This document shows, in pieces, positions 13,187-25,045 of a stretch of DNA of 64,000 nt (position 1 is the first letter of the stretch; each line of letters begins with the position of its first letter). The translations under genes were made by a program, and so were the position numbers. The notes under the pieces were generated by a model that was not told the DNA's origin, did no database searches, and saw only the letters and a list, made by a program, of their open reading frames with translations. Location of the stretch: positions 326,596-390,595 of the forward strand of contig LUCM01008695.1 in assembly GCA_008360955.1 (NCBI GenBank). The letters run 5' to 3'. The stretch comes from Fasciolopsis buskii (taxonomy: Eukaryota; Platyhelminthes; Trematoda; Plagiorchiida; Fasciolidae).

Positions 13187-13347
13187 TTTTAATCTTTTAC
13201 TTTCTTTATTAATGAAATAACAATCTGCATCATTTTTCAGGAACGGGGCCGAGGCCGTGTAGAAATTGACCGGGAGTGGACGGATTCGAACCCGTGACCT
13301 TCACGTCCAAACGTCACGACCTTATCCGCTTGGCCATCGTCAGCCAT
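13187..13347 (-). repeat. tRNA-derived SINE, copy 3 (internally deleted)
   Basis: Minus-strand SINE with a perfect B box (plus strand GGATTCGAACC, 13282-13292), an A-box side TGGCCAAGCGGATAAGG and an AAAGATTAAAA-type tail. The body is about 20 bases shorter than in copies 1 and 2 because the block normally reading GGCAGCCCTCTGCTGTC is missing. Confidence 0.8.
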
Positions 13348-15098
13348 TAGGCACGCATGTATTCGAATCCTTGTTTGCTGTAACTGCACTGATCACCGTG
13401 AGTCCACCGTCGTCATTGTTTTAGAATTGATTCGGCTAACAAATTCACTAGCTGGCCGTGCCCATCAGAGATCAATCCAGCAGACGATCATAGACATACA
13501 TGTATCGACCTGACTGTCAAATTATACCTGCGGCAATATTGTGTGACTTTCTAATATTCGTCCAAGGTCCTGCAAGTATTATTTAAATAAGTGCAAACAG
13601 AATGGATTATTACACTTCACTGTGGAACTTCACCTCACACTAAAAACTACCCTATAGAAGTGCGTCCTGACTGTACTACTTTCCTAGTAAGTAGTTTTTA
13701 CAATTTGGATGCCCAAACCCAAATTTAGTCTCATCTTACGAGGTCAACTCCAAGTACGTGGCTGCAAGGTCGTTTATAGTATTCATCAGAACGAGAGGTG
13801 CAATCCTCAGTGAATGGGAATAATACGTTTGCTGTCCTGTTCGCAAAAACCACTTGATAAATATCAATCAACTCCGCCACATTCTTGCGACTTATCCTGA
13901 AGCCAACGATCCCGAAAAGCTTGTCTAAATTTGAAAAACAAAGTGGACGGGAATGGAACATAGGTGCTGTATACAAAGACAACCTAAACAGTAGATTACA
14001 AATTCGGGTGGAATATTTAAAAAGGACGTTTCATTGGAAACGAGCTACATTTGCATAACATTTTATTCGTCCAGTGATGTTTCCCTTGTTCGCTCATCGT
14101 TACCGCGGATAATTCTTTTTTTCCCGGCAATCATTTCCTAATCTTCAAAGTTGTCTCTTTGTTGTAGCATTCAATCAATACTTTCGGAAAAAATAGCCTG
14201 TTCACCTTCATGTGTATGGGGTCAGTTACTTTAGCCACGGAAGCTTTTAGTACTGTTTGAAGCCATGAAAAGGTTAGAAAATAATTCTCGTAGATCATAA
14301 GATGCAAACAAGAGCTTGTGAAAAAAAATCCTTCCGGTAAAAATGTTTCTATTTTCTGCCTTACTTCAAAAATTATCCTAGGCAAGTTAGGGTCACAGGC
14401 TACTCGTTGTGGAAAGTAATCGGATGGAGGCAACATCTAAGGAAATAGGGGAACTCTCACGTGCGGCGGTCCTTTTAATTTTGCGAGAATAATAAAACTG
14501 CCTGGATATTGTATATCTATTATTCATTGAAATATTTAAACTTGGTCAAAGTATTATCTACATTGTCAGGAGTGCTTGGCAGGTGAGATAAATTGCCTAG
14601 CACAAATGAACCATTGTGGTGTCTGCAGCTGACAGTTAGAATTGATTTGACTGCTAACGTACGCGCCATTTGACTGGTTGTGCAACCGTTCTGTATCACA
14701 ATCATCGCATGGCAATTCATGTGGAATTTTGGCTTCTTTATGGTTTTTATTCCGTGTTATAATTGCTCGGGATTATTGTTGTTTGAACGTCCGGCTGGTC
14801 TCCATCCTTGATTTGGATCAGACAGTGATAAACCTTAGACGTATTTTATTTCATCCAGGAGGAAAACTCGTGACGGCTCTCAGGTAGCTCCGAAAACGTC
14901 CTGCGCATGCCATGATGTCCAGTCCGGTACACTTACACACGAAAAATGCTCTCCGTTCACAATGCAGTGCAACCTATCCCTCGAACTCCAATCACCGATT
15001 GATCTTGAAACCACTGTCGTTGGCATCAAAGAATTAGGGTCGATCGCGGATATTTGCTGACTCACCCGTATTGATCATATTCTTTATCCATCCATGGT
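13348..15098. other. no recognisable feature
   Basis: Open frames of up to about 101 codons occur on the minus strand (for example 14131-14436), but none carries a motif or splice context that I recognise. No repeat family match was seen. Confidence 0.45.
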
Positions 15099-15263
15099 TT
15101 ACTTCCTTTATTAATTAAGTTACGATGTACATCATTTTTCAGGAAGGAGGCCGTAGACAACAAAGGGCTGCCAAGTCGGTAATTTGACTGGCCGTTGAAG
15201 GATTCGAACCCGTGACCTTCGCGTCCAGAGTCCACGACCTTATCCGCTTAGCCCCGCTGGCCA
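15099..15263 (-). repeat. tRNA-derived SINE, copy 4
   Basis: Minus-strand SINE with a perfect B box (plus strand 15200-15210). The A-box side is slightly decayed (GGGGCTAAGCGGATAAGG). The body, including the block around CTTCCTGAAAAATGATGTAC, is preserved. The tail ends at the AAAGGAAGTAAA stage and lacks the AAAGATAAA repeats seen in copies 1 and 5. Confidence 0.8.
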
Positions 15264-16059
15264 AACTTCAGATCACTCTCTAAAAGTCAGAGATAACAAC
15301 ACAAGAAGGACTGGAAATGGTGTAGCATCATAAATAAACTGCTTCGGGCTTTGCAATTCCAGTTATTCATACAAAAATTTCACAAGCGGAACCGACTGCC
15401 TGATAATTCAGTGTCATCCTAGGCTTTCATGTTAGTTTTACAGTCGTAACTCCTTTCTGTACAGCCGCTTTAGGTCAAAACACAATTTATCAACTGTTTT
15501 ATTTCTTTTTAGTATTTATTATTCCAATTCTTGAAGTTACTTCACATCTAATTGTATGTGATTCTATTTAAGCAACGACTCTGCCACCGTTTGCCTTTGA
15601 TCGTACAGATCACTGTGTTATTCCTGCCGGAAGCCATCATCTACTATGGTGACTTATTTTTTCTTTTTCACGTGACGAAATCAGATGTCCAAAGATATGC
15701 TTGATATTTGCTGTCTCCTTGAAACCCTGATTGGCTCAAATGCCCAAATCTCCCAATTATTGAAGCCCGGTGAGGAGACGTCAGGTGCATGTTTACAAAT
15801 TTCGCAACAATTCATGTATGCGATATATTTCCATTTTAATTTGGACCGAAATCAAGCGGAAGGAGACGACGTTTGTCAAAAATTTTTGAATGACAACACC
15901 AACAGAACCATGTGGCAAGGCGCTTGACTCTTGTGAGGGGATTGATAGAATCGTGGAATGTTCTGCATGTGTTACCAGTGTTAGGCGGTTCTTCATCCTC
16001 CGTTCGAATTATCACCAAATCACATTTGTACAGAATGGTAGTATCCCAGTTAACTTCAT
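15264..16059. other. unassigned, upstream of LINE copy A
   Basis: Contains a plus-strand open frame at 15685-15927 starting MSKDMLDICCLLETLIG, preceded by a T-rich tract ending in CAG. This could be an exon or part of the 5' region of LINE copy A, but no domain is recognisable and the frame does not connect cleanly to the RT downstream. Confidence 0.25.
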
Positions 16060-17450
16060 TTCTGGGAAGAAGATACTTAAGCTTCTGTGCGCCGCTAAAA
16101 TTACCACATGGGTAAGTCCTAGCTGGCTATCTGTGTTAGGGCACAGTGCTGTGACTCTGACTGATTCATCCATTAATCTGATCAAAATCATTAAGTTCAT
16201 ATTTTATCTCTAATTACCGGAGACCTGTCACTACTGTTCTTATCTCAAAATCTATTATTTCTTTTGCTTTAATCAAAATCTTTCATCTCGTTTCCTTAAA
16301 GTCCTTTGGTCTTAAACTAACACAGTGTGCTTTTTTTTAAGCGCCTCCATTCTTGTAGGACTCATTCTGGCAGTCCATTTTCAGTTCGCCTGTTAATTTA
16401 ACAGGCCCACGTTGGACGCTTTCTTCTCTCTCATTCATCAGATTTGTAAGTCCTTAGAAGAATCAAGAAAACCGATAAGTTCTGTCTCCTTTACCCACTC
16501 GTCTGCATTCGATTCAATCTCACGACCTCTCCCATTTCATAAACTGGGCCTATTTATTTGTCTCAGGCGCTAAATAGCATGGTTGTCTGATAACATGACC
16601 GACCGAATTTGTGAACATGAGTGGACAGTAAAACTTCAGAATCGTACCTTAGCACTTCAGGTGAACCTCGAGGTTCCGTTCATTCCGCCCATCTTTTCTT
16701 TGAATACGTCACTGATTTATGGACCATTCCCTCATGTTGCTTGTTTAAGTTCACTAATTTTGCTCGTTTTCTCTCACATCGCTTCTATCAAAAGATTTCC
16801 GAACATTTTTTTAACTTCTTATCATCCAAGTGAAAGTTTTCTGCACAAGCTATTTTTTTAATCTGAACGCATGTAGATATTTCGGATGTCGTCGACTCAG
16901 AAACACTGACCAGAATTGGTTCTGGTATTCATCCCGAGGGTTATTATTGACATAAGTCTGAAGTGTCCTTGTCACATTTCCGCTTGTGTAGAGAATCTCC
17001 AAGGGTTATCTTCTTAAATCCGAAGGCCACGACACTCGATTGCGAAACAAAGTAACAACTATATTTTTCCATACAAATGTTTTTCCAATCCTTCTTTATT
17101 ATTCTCGAGGTTTCCGCAGGTTTATTCAAGAACGGCTGTAAACTTTCTTCCGTGGGACGATCGCTTATTAGCTGTTTCTTTCATACCATTCCACGAGCTA
17201 TATATATATATATATATATTTACACTGATTTATAACGTTTATTTCGATTTTTCGACCCAATCTAGAACTTGTTGTCAAACGTGAATGAGTGATATATACA
17301 TTTACATATGAAGCAGTCTTTCTCATAATCTCGCGTAATCTCCTTTATATTCCATACTCCAGTACTTATAGGAATTCTGCTGCTCCCTATCTGGTGCACA
17401 TCTTAACAAACCGAGACCGTGTTTAGCCGACTTCCTGAGAAAGTAATGGT
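16060..17450 (+). pseudogene. CR1-like LINE reverse transcriptase, copy A (decayed)
   Basis: Several RT landmarks occur in order on the plus strand, in different frames. KKILKLLCAAKITT (about 16066-16107) matches KEKMFKLLRSTNITT in copy D. A YRRPVTTVLISKS-like block lies at about 16213-16255. SGEPRGSVHSAHLFFEYVTD (about 16654-16713) is the 'SG.PQGSVLSP.LF..Y..D' block ahead of the catalytic YxDD. YRNSAAPYLVHILTNRDRV (about 17370-17425) matches the C-terminal ARILTNRDRV of copy B. Frameshifts and stops are frequent and a (TA)n tract lies inside, so it is non-functional. In life such an RT carries out target-primed reverse transcription in the nucleus. Confidence 0.7.
17199..17219. repeat. (TA)n microsatellite
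   Basis: Perfect TA dinucleotide run of about 10 copies inside LINE copy A. Confidence 0.9.
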
Positions 17451-20400
17451 AAATGCTCAATTCATTCACCGGGAAAGTATTTATTGTATGCCTTCCCTCA
17501 TTTATTTCGACTAAAATGCATGCATGAATACACTCAAAGTCTGTGCAAAGCAATTTACCATGTGACCTCTACCGAATAAATGTGATCAAAAATACTAGTT
17601 CGATATTGAAAGATTCAAAGCCCATAATGTGTGCCAGCGTTTGTCTGAATGTGGTAACCGCTCTTCAGGAATGTCAATTGAAGTGAAATAAAACAGTCCG
17701 AGAGCTGTGGGCTTCACTACCACACCAGTAAAAACAATCAGTGGAAGCACGGTTGACAAGAAACTACTTTTCTCCCGACAGTCGACTACGGCCGAGTGTA
17801 GACGTACTACTTTAAATCCAAACGGTATTCAGTAGCGGATAGAAGACAGTGTGATTTTTTTACATGGAAATGAGACGAAACAGAATCAGATCCTTTGGCC
17901 ACGTTATTTGAGTTTGTAAGGGGTGGAGGTAAACAGTAAAAAATGTACTATTTGTAGTTGTACGGATGAACTTATCAATCATTTTCAAATCGTTTGTGTA
18001 GACATAAATGAAAGAATTGTTTAAATGTTTCGTCGAAAGAAGATGGAGTGAGCCACAGGGAGACTTTAACATCCGACTGACATCGGTGTATTCCTGTTTT
18101 ATGATTTCTGTATGTCCTAAAGAGTTTGTCAGGAAGCGAATTCGAATACATCGATTCCGGTCTGTCCATCATTTAGCAGAGCGCAGTTACAAAATCCGAA
18201 ACTGAACGGACATCAATAAAAAAGCACGACATATTTCATTTCCGAAATATTGAATTATGTTCACCTATAGGTAAAAGAGGCATTTAAACAAACTAACATA
18301 CCGCGATCAATGCAAAACTTATTTTATTCATCTTTACCAATGAGAATGCCGGCATCTGAGTCAAAGGTTCCATGACACCGATTCCACTTCGACGTAAAAG
18401 AATAAAAAAATCTGTTCGTTTTGTGATAATTTTTGGTTTAAATCATCTCTAGCATGTTTGTTAAGCAACAAAATGTCACCAAATTAATTTTGCGCAATGA
18501 AAGGTACCGCATTTTCAATGAAAAACACGATCACTATTTCTTAGGAGGCAGAACAATAGATTTCCCTTAAAAAGACAAAATACGCTGGATAACCTTATAC
18601 CCGCATCACTTTGGCATACGGGACTGACAATGTCATTCATTTGGGCATTCGACCAAGTGCCGTGTGAAACGTGAGGCACATGTAACGTTGAAACGGCAGT
18701 CTGCGAACAGATTGATTATATTCGACAGATTGCTGCATTCGGAACGCACATTGCTGAGTGTAGTGCCAGGAAATGTGGTACACGCAGGGGTTGTTCGTTT
18801 AAGCGGAGCGTACCAGGAATGTGCTTTGGCGTTCCTTACCCGACGAATTTAATTTCACACTTGGGATAGTTTATCCAATCGTGATTTTTCTACAAAGTAA
18901 TCGGTTTTGAATAAGCACAGGTAGAAAACATTCCCGTGATTGCGTGTAATTATGTACGTAGTTCTAAAGGCATCCCAACTCGTGGATCAGCCGCCTGAAC
19001 GTCGTTTGTCTGGTCTTCAGTAGTGAGTAGTGACGGTAGACTTCATTCTATGACTGTCTAAAACGTTTAGGGCTGAGGAAAGCAATCTTAACTTCTTAGT
19101 CCAAAGGTTGGATTTTATTTAATAATCTTCGGTTCTGGTCAGCGATGTTTTGTCTACCCGTGTTTGTTGTCCATGTAAAACTTCCGTGAAAATCCTCTAT
19201 TCTATTTTGATTTTATAATCATATTTTTAACAGACAGGTTGGAATGACTGATTGCTTCGGAGTGCACGACCAGTAATTATCCACAGCCGATCACTTCATC
19301 CTGAGTGTGGGTTGCCTTTCTTCTAGTCATTCATCTGGTTGATTTTTACTACTTTCCATGGTTTTGATCCGATTTTATTCGGTAGTTTGTGGTAAATATA
19401 CTTGAATTAATTTTTCCAGGAATAACGCTTATGGTTAGTACCGTCTGATCAATAGTTCTTGGTGCACACTGCGAAAGTTTAACTTCAGTTTCATTGGTAA
19501 TAAAGTTTAGGTTAATAGACTTTCAAGGCGTACAGTCGCTCAACTTGTTTGCAGTTTACTGATGGACCCAGCCAGACAATTTTGAAACCAAACGAATCGA
19601 AGTCAGTGTTGGCTTTCATAGATACAATCAACGTATTTCAAACAAACGGTACGGCAAAGATGAAACACACTAGTCAAACAAAATACTTTATTAGAATCCG
19701 AAACGCTGACTTTTAAATGTCTTCAAATTTGAGTACACAGTACACGTTGCGTATGGAAAAATCTTACTTCGTTTATGCAATCAGTCAGGCTGATCCAGTG
19801 AACCATAAGTCAGCAGGTTCAATATTGACCGACAGACGGATATGATATAAAACGTATCTTATAAGCGCGGACGGATGGACAAAGAAGCTCTCTCCCGGAT
19901 CACCAAGACTAGTTTTGAAGTTAACTGCACCAATTTGGTAGATGACAAAAACCACAAAACCGATCTCGTGTTTCGTATGAAAATTTGTTCTTCCATCCTC
20001 CCACAAAGCATCTGGTTGGCGTAAGAGAAAACAAATTTTCGACTAGTATGTGTGCTTTTAGCCAAGGTCAGTTCTGATTGACTGTTCTGAGTACGAAAAG
20101 CGATGCGTTATTTATGATTGCAGCTGGCGATGCACCCACGAATATGATGTCCAAATATAGGCTGGTCTGACCAATATGATTGACTGAGAAAAGGAATAAG
20201 TTTGTTTGCGTTTGACACTACACAGTACTTTTATGTCAGTAATCAGGGAAAAATGACAGAACAAGTTTCCATGCTGATTTTGTACCAGAGAAAAACTCAC
20301 CAATTTATTTGCTGTCACTCTAGTCCCGAAAACCGACTGCAGCGGTGCTATTTTCCAACGGAATGACTACTGTCCGTCATAGCGTTATCTGTTTTTTAAT

Positions 20401-21643
20401 GCGATATTCGATATTTCTTTCCGGTTTATTCACTGTAGGACAAAGACTAATGTAGGCGGACTAGAACTGACCCCATCAAACTCTGCCGTCAAATAGAAGG
20501 TAGTTTTTTGATTAGGAAATGAACCCTCTGAGATAGACGAACTGTTGGCATTCTTTGACTAACAAGTCCATTTGCGAGGTATTAATCATGTAAATTTGCC
20601 GAGTGCAGACAGGTTATACGGACGGAATTTGATTGTTCTCAATTCCAGTGTGTGAAATCTTCCGGAGAACCGTGGCCGCGTGAACTTTTGACTTCATCCA
20701 CTTGGACGAGTATGTTGCCGAGTGAAATTAAAAACCGACTGCATGCAAATTTAAGGTTTCCTTTGAACTAACCGAGAAGTAAGACTTTATCAAACCGGTA
20801 TTAAACAGTACGGTACGATTCAACACAATAGGCCGGCAAAGGATGTTATTAACTCACCAAATACTGCTGCATACAAAAGTGCACTTGTTGTTTCAGAACT
20901 AACGAGCATCTTCAACATGTCTGTCTGTTATTTGGTACTACTGACAACTGATCTGCCGTTGTATAGACCGTCAGACTTGGAAAACAATTTGCCAAAAATC
21001 ACAACCCACGCTAGATTATCTCCAAAAATATTCACACGGAAAGACATCATTTTGCCAGTTGTGTACATCGCAAAGCGGTAAATTTGAGGCGTAGCTAATT
21101 TTCCGCTAACCGGTGTTCATTACACTTGCTAAAAAGTACTATCCGTGCTCTTTCACCAAAATTTGTGTTCAACATTCGGACAAGAAATGCTGACGACTGT
21201 CGTTTGATATCTTCGGATTGCGTTTCATATTTGACATTTGCATTCGCAGTCGATAACAATGAAATTCGTTCCTCGGGCATTCTTCCCTTTTTGCATACTT
21301 TTGTATTGTGTGTACGTGTATGATATGTAAAATACCCATTCACTTCAGACTACTATGCAAAAGCATGATATCTTCACACGGTACTTCAGATCAACAACCG
21401 CGCATGTATCAACTCTAACCTGGTGAACGATACCATTCGCTTCTAATCCAGAAATATATGTCTCATGAGCTACCCACCGGTTCAATCAAACACTGAAAAG
21501 AAATCCTTTTTTCTAGACCGGTGATCTCTTCCACTCCCAGTTATTTTATTGCCTGCAAAGAAGAAAGAAACGAACGACTCTGTGCAACGAGCTAAGCAGA
21601 TCCATTGGACTCATACGCACACGAACAGAGCTCTTCACAGTGG
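17451..21643. other. no recognisable feature
   Basis: A 4.2-kb stretch with only short open frames on both strands (82 codons or fewer). No RT, PLE, SINE or ribozyme match was found by eye. Confidence 0.45.
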
Positions 21644-21840
21644 ACAGATAAATAAAAGATAGATAGATAGATAGATAGACAGAAAAAAATAGGTAGATAA
21701 ATAGATAAATAAATAAATAAATAGATGGATAAGTAGATAGAATGAAAGATATAGACAAATGGGCTGATAGATAGACATATTTGTTGATTGATAAATAGGT
21801 AGATTGATAGGTAGATGTGTAGATAGCCATAGATAAATAC
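21644..21840. repeat. (GATA)n / (AAAT)n imperfect microsatellite
   Basis: About 200 bases of imperfect tetranucleotide repeat, mainly AGAT/AGAC with an AAAT section at about 21706-21722. The minus-strand open frames here are translations of this repeat (runs of IYLS-type residues) and not genes. Confidence 0.95.
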
Positions 21841-22611
21841 ACAGGAATGGGTTAAGTTTATTTATCGTCATATGACACCCTATAGATTTTAAAGCCGTTT
21901 TAGCTAACTGTACGTAAGTACTCAATGTCTAAGAAAATCCGGCTAGTTTTTGCAATATCTCTGAGTACGAAAATGTGGTATTTCCCTAACTTGCTATTTG
22001 TTGTTCAACGAAACAAGTAAGTTTTTGTCTGTCTTGAGGAAAAAGCCAGTTCACCGTGATGTTTTCCTGAATCTGTCTTCTAGATAATATCGGCAGACAA
22101 CGCAGACCAGAAGAACTGTTTGAATGCCCTTCGTCACAGAAATCCAAGGACTAATTATTACCTAGCTTCTTTAAGATTGAACTTTACCGTCTGTTTTCAG
22201 TAGTTTTATTATCCAACGGTCGAATTACCAGCCACCATTTTGCCTGTGACTGTGTAAATATTGTATGCAGTCGGCTATTGAATTAAGACTCGGATTGGGT
22301 TTCCCTTTGCTGTTCAGTCGGATCGAGACGTTGGGGCTGCTTTCACAAAAAGAGTTAACTATTATTACACACTCATTTCATTTGACTAAACATTGTAGTC
22401 AATGAAAAAATCGACTTTTCGTCATTTTCCCTCCGAAGATAGATCCCGCTGAATGGGACTGAACCACATTTGGAAAGTTGCTGTGGACCGCCGGTCGACG
22501 TTTGTACGTAGTTTTGGTAAGCTACTTTGTAACCAGAAGGCTTACATTTGAGAAACATCCTGATAAACGCCGACAATCAAGTGGTGAGCTTCAAACAATT
22601 CTATCCGAAAT
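21841..22611. other. no recognisable feature
   Basis: No open frame with a motif and no repeat match beyond the adjoining microsatellite. Confidence 0.45.
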
Positions 22612-22750
22612 TCGCTGGTTCGAATTCTAATGTTTTGTCGGTCAACTTCCACATTTGGCATCTTTCTGTCGGCCGCTACCCTCTTCCTTGAAATGATAGA
22701 CACTTGTTTCTGCATCAAAGATTATAGATAGTAAAGAATAAAAAGAAAAT
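22612..22750 (+). repeat. divergent tRNA-derived SINE (5' truncated)
   Basis: Plus-strand match to the second half of the main SINE. A B-box-like GGTTCGAATTC comes first, then CGGTCAACTTCCACATTTGG, CTGTCGGCCGCTACCCTC, CTTGAAATGATAGACAC, and an A-rich tail containing AGTAAAGAATAAAAAG. The order and spacing match the intact copies. The A-box half is not recognisable. Confidence 0.6.
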
Positions 22751-22927
22751 GACAAATCAACTGTTCGCTTTGTAATTGCACAGATAAGCGACAGGCATGT
22801 TAACGCTCGAATTCAGACAGTATTTTTGTTCTCATCTTGTTCTCACCGATCAGTGTACGAGCCGCACCGGCCACACGAGAATTTTATGTGTCAGTTCTAT
22901 TAGAAACTATCCGAAATTCAGATTCGG

Positions 22928-23138
22928 TTGATAGGTGCAGATGACAAATGGATAGAGACGTTAGTGGTGGATGAACTGGATCCTATTCTATTTCGTCAAT
23001 TAGGACCAAGCAGGATTCATTTAGTCGAGCAACGGAGTCAAAAGTGCATTGCCGGGGATGAATTAACCGGGGCTTCTGACTCTCAGTCCATTGTAAGTGC
23101 ACGCAAATTGTCATTGGAAAGACACTTTTCGATTAGTT
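22928..23138 (+). other. open frame of unknown nature fused to a SINE
   Basis: A plus-strand frame opening with MIGADDKWIETLVVDELDP stays open into the reversed SINE at 23139, giving 154 codons in total. The last half is SINE sequence read in antisense, so only the first 70 codons could be genuine. No family is recognised. Confidence 0.15.
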
Positions 23139-23319
23139 TCTTTTATCTTTTATCACTTGCTTCGGTTATGAATGAAATGACAACGTACATCATTTTTACG
23201 GAAAGGGATCGCGGCCAGCAGAGAGATGCCAAGTGGGGAAATGACCGGTGGCGGGAGGATTCGAACTCGCGGCCTCCACGTCCAAACGCCACGACCTTAT
23301 CCGCTTGGTCACCGCTTTG
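23139..23319 (-). repeat. tRNA-derived SINE, copy 5
   Basis: Minus-strand SINE, close to full length. The B box reads AGTTCGAATCC on the minus strand (plus 23257-23267), with one change from consensus. The head reads GGTGACCAAGCGGATAAGG. The 3' end has AAAAGATAAAAGA. The 5' edge has lost the GCTGGCC-type start. Confidence 0.85.
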
Positions 23320-24486
23320 GGAACGACTTTACTGGTATTCGAATGTCTCAGTACTTAATCAACAGAGCCGTGAACGTAAGGTGACTAGGTGACACTGATG
23401 TGTAATATAAAACACGGGTTTTTCAGCAAAGGTACACAAAATAAGAACTTGGAATTCAGTGCAGTAAGCCTAAGAGATACAACTGAATCAAAACGACTGA
23501 AAACAAGAGCAAGCCGCCGAGGTCAAAGCGGTTTGAGACCAGTGGTAGATTCGCATCGGTTATCCTGGGCAGACATGGGTAACTGATTGAATAGAATGGA
23601 TATTAGATCCCGAATGACTGTTTCAGTATATAAGATCCATTACAACAGCATGTACGTGTCCACACTGGGCTATCATAATCTCGGCCGTCAAATACAGTTG
23701 GCCCAAGCCAACGTTTGGGCTATTCAACCATAATTCGATTGATTTGTTTATCCGATCATTCATCTGGGGCATTTTCCTTGTTAGAAAACTAACGAACAAA
23801 ATCCAAGGACTGTGTGCGCAATAAAAACGTTCCATTGTAAATTTAAATAGAGTGCTTCCAAATCAAATAATTATGTCGTTATCGCGGGGGCTCCTGGAGA
23901 TGAGCACGGAGCTAAGGACGATTTACGAATCATTTTTCTGTCATATTATTCCTTCCACTACTTGAATCCACTCAGCAATTTTATGCACCGAGACGAACCT
24001 ATCCAAAAGAATCTGTTTTCTCCTCCACCCCAAAACAATCATAAATATCAGTGTGTAGAGAAAATTCACCGATAGTCTTCAACTTTTACAAGCGAAACCT
24101 CCTAGTTTTGGCCAAGCGAACCAAATCATCAATTCGTGTGACACTTAAATGGAATGAGATAAGGAGTAAGTTTCCTTGTAATTAGCCAAGTTTCCTTATC
24201 TATCATATATTACTGATGATAGGATTTGGAATATTTATCATGTTCGTTATTAATGTTGATCAAACAAATATTTCGCAGATTACCAGCTGGAAACCTGGTT
24301 GTTTAAGTGGAATTTGAAGGGCGTAGGTGGAGGTTTTGAAAGCCCTCCTCTATTCGTTATTTGTTGTGAATTTAGCAAACGACATTACTCTAGTGGATCC
24401 GCAGCAAATCGGAGGTGATCTAAATGGGAAAATTATTCAAGGTTTGAATTCGTAACACCAAGTTCTGAATCGCAATCCGATTTCCG
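23320..24486. other. no recognisable feature
   Basis: Short open frames only. A 65-codon plus frame at 23389-23586 has no recognisable motif. Confidence 0.45.
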
Positions 24487-24525
24487 TGGCAGTATCATGC
24501 CACGAAGTTCATCAAGCCGTTGAGA

Positions 24526-24600
24526 GCCTGCCCGGTGGCCCAATGGCTAAGGCTTTTGACTCAAGATCGTTCTACCCGGGTTCGTGTCCCCGTTCGGGCG
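24526..24600 (+). promoter_or_regulatory. tRNA-like internal pol III promoter, unit 1
   Basis: The A box TGGCCCAATGGC (24536-24547) and the B box GGTTCGTGTCC (24579-24589) match the TRGCNNARNNGG and GGTTCRANTCC consensus sequences well and are about 43 bases apart, as in tRNA genes. The arms around the B box (CCGGGTTCGTGTCCCCGTTCGG) are only partly complementary, so this is a tRNA-derived promoter and not a working tRNA. A TTTT at 24554-24557 lies inside the head and could terminate pol III early in this copy. Unit 2 reads CTTT there. Confidence 0.7.
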
Positions 24601-24604
24601 TGAT

Positions 24605-24659
24605 GGATATGCACTGATGATGATTCCTGACAAGGATGAAACAGCTGTATAGTGCTTCC
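24605..24659 (+). ncRNA. hammerhead-ribozyme-like motif, unit 1
   Basis: Order of parts: 5' stem I strand GGATAT-GCACTG, core ATGATGA (consensus CTGATGA, so C3 is changed to A), stem II TCCT-GACA-AGGA, core GAAA, a palindromic short stem III (ACAG/CTGT), cleavage triplet GTA ending at 24649, and 3' stem I strand TAGTGC-TTCC. Stem I pairs over six positions (one wobble) and again at GGA/TCC beyond an internal loop, as in natural type-I hammerheads. A second register puts an intact CTGATGA at 24613-24619 but weakens stem I. The four-pair stem III suggests action as a dimer. Confidence 0.7.
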
Positions 24660-24993
24660 ATGGTTTCTTTGTGGTGAGTTTAGCGATGATATCACATGGT
24701 GAATTATTTCATGAAAACATTCAACCTCCCACTGCTAGCATGTACCAAGTAATCAAGCTCTGTAGGTCATATCCAAAGCCTTCTTCTTACTTCAGCCAGT
24801 TGAACAGGAGTCATCGTTCAGTAAGGGCTAATCGCTGTGCTGGAGGCCCGTGGCTGTGAAAGTCAGTGGCGGATAGATGCAATATCATGTGGTGATGTCC
24901 ATCAAATTCCTGGAAGCCTGTCTGATAGCGCAATGACTAAGGCCTTTGACCCAAGATCGTTCTTCCCGGGTTCGTGTTCCATTTCGGGTGTGG

Positions 24994-25025
24994 TGGATAT
25001 GCACTGCCGATGATTGATAACCACG
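24994..25025 (+). ncRNA. hammerhead-like motif, unit 2 (broken)
   Basis: The stem I strand GGATATGCACTG and core CCGATGA (U4 changed to C) are present. The sequence then diverges and the GAAA and stem III blocks are missing, so this copy cannot fold as a ribozyme. Confidence 0.55.
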
Positions 25026-25045
25026 GTGATCTCTAAATCGTGATG

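Larger units (their letters stand above)
24487..25045 (+). repeat. tandem pol III / hammerhead repeat, 1.5 units (Sm-alpha-like)
   Basis: Two tRNA-like heads lie in tandem 390 bases apart (GCCTG at 24526 and at 24916). Each unit has, in order, a linker that starts AGCTCTGTAGGTCATATCC (24756 in unit 2) and ends ATCATG...GAAGTTCATCAAG; a tRNA-like head; a hammerhead-like motif; and a tail GGTTTCTTTGTGGTGAG...GATATCACATGGTGAATTA. Unit 1 has only the end of its linker. Unit 2 decays after its ribozyme start. The plan of tRNA-like promoter, ribozyme and tandem array is that of the schistosome Sm-alpha family. A run-through transcript cleaved at each ribozyme would give roughly 390-nt RNAs. Related copies lie at 45.5-46.05 and 48.4-48.7 kb. 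Confidence 0.75.

Noticed and set aside
17560..17660. Shared 14-mer GAATGTGGTAACCG between about 17.65 and 46.34 kb
   Set aside because: The match does not extend on either side. It is too short to call a repeat.
21546..21925. Two overlapping minus-strand frames of 96-98 codons with hydrophobic runs, resembling membrane proteins
   Set aside because: The runs are a translation of the GATA/AAAT microsatellite.
24526..24600. Functional tRNA gene
   Set aside because: The A and B boxes are good, but the acceptor and T arms do not pair properly and the sequence runs on into the ribozyme-like motif. It is a promoter relic of a repeat.
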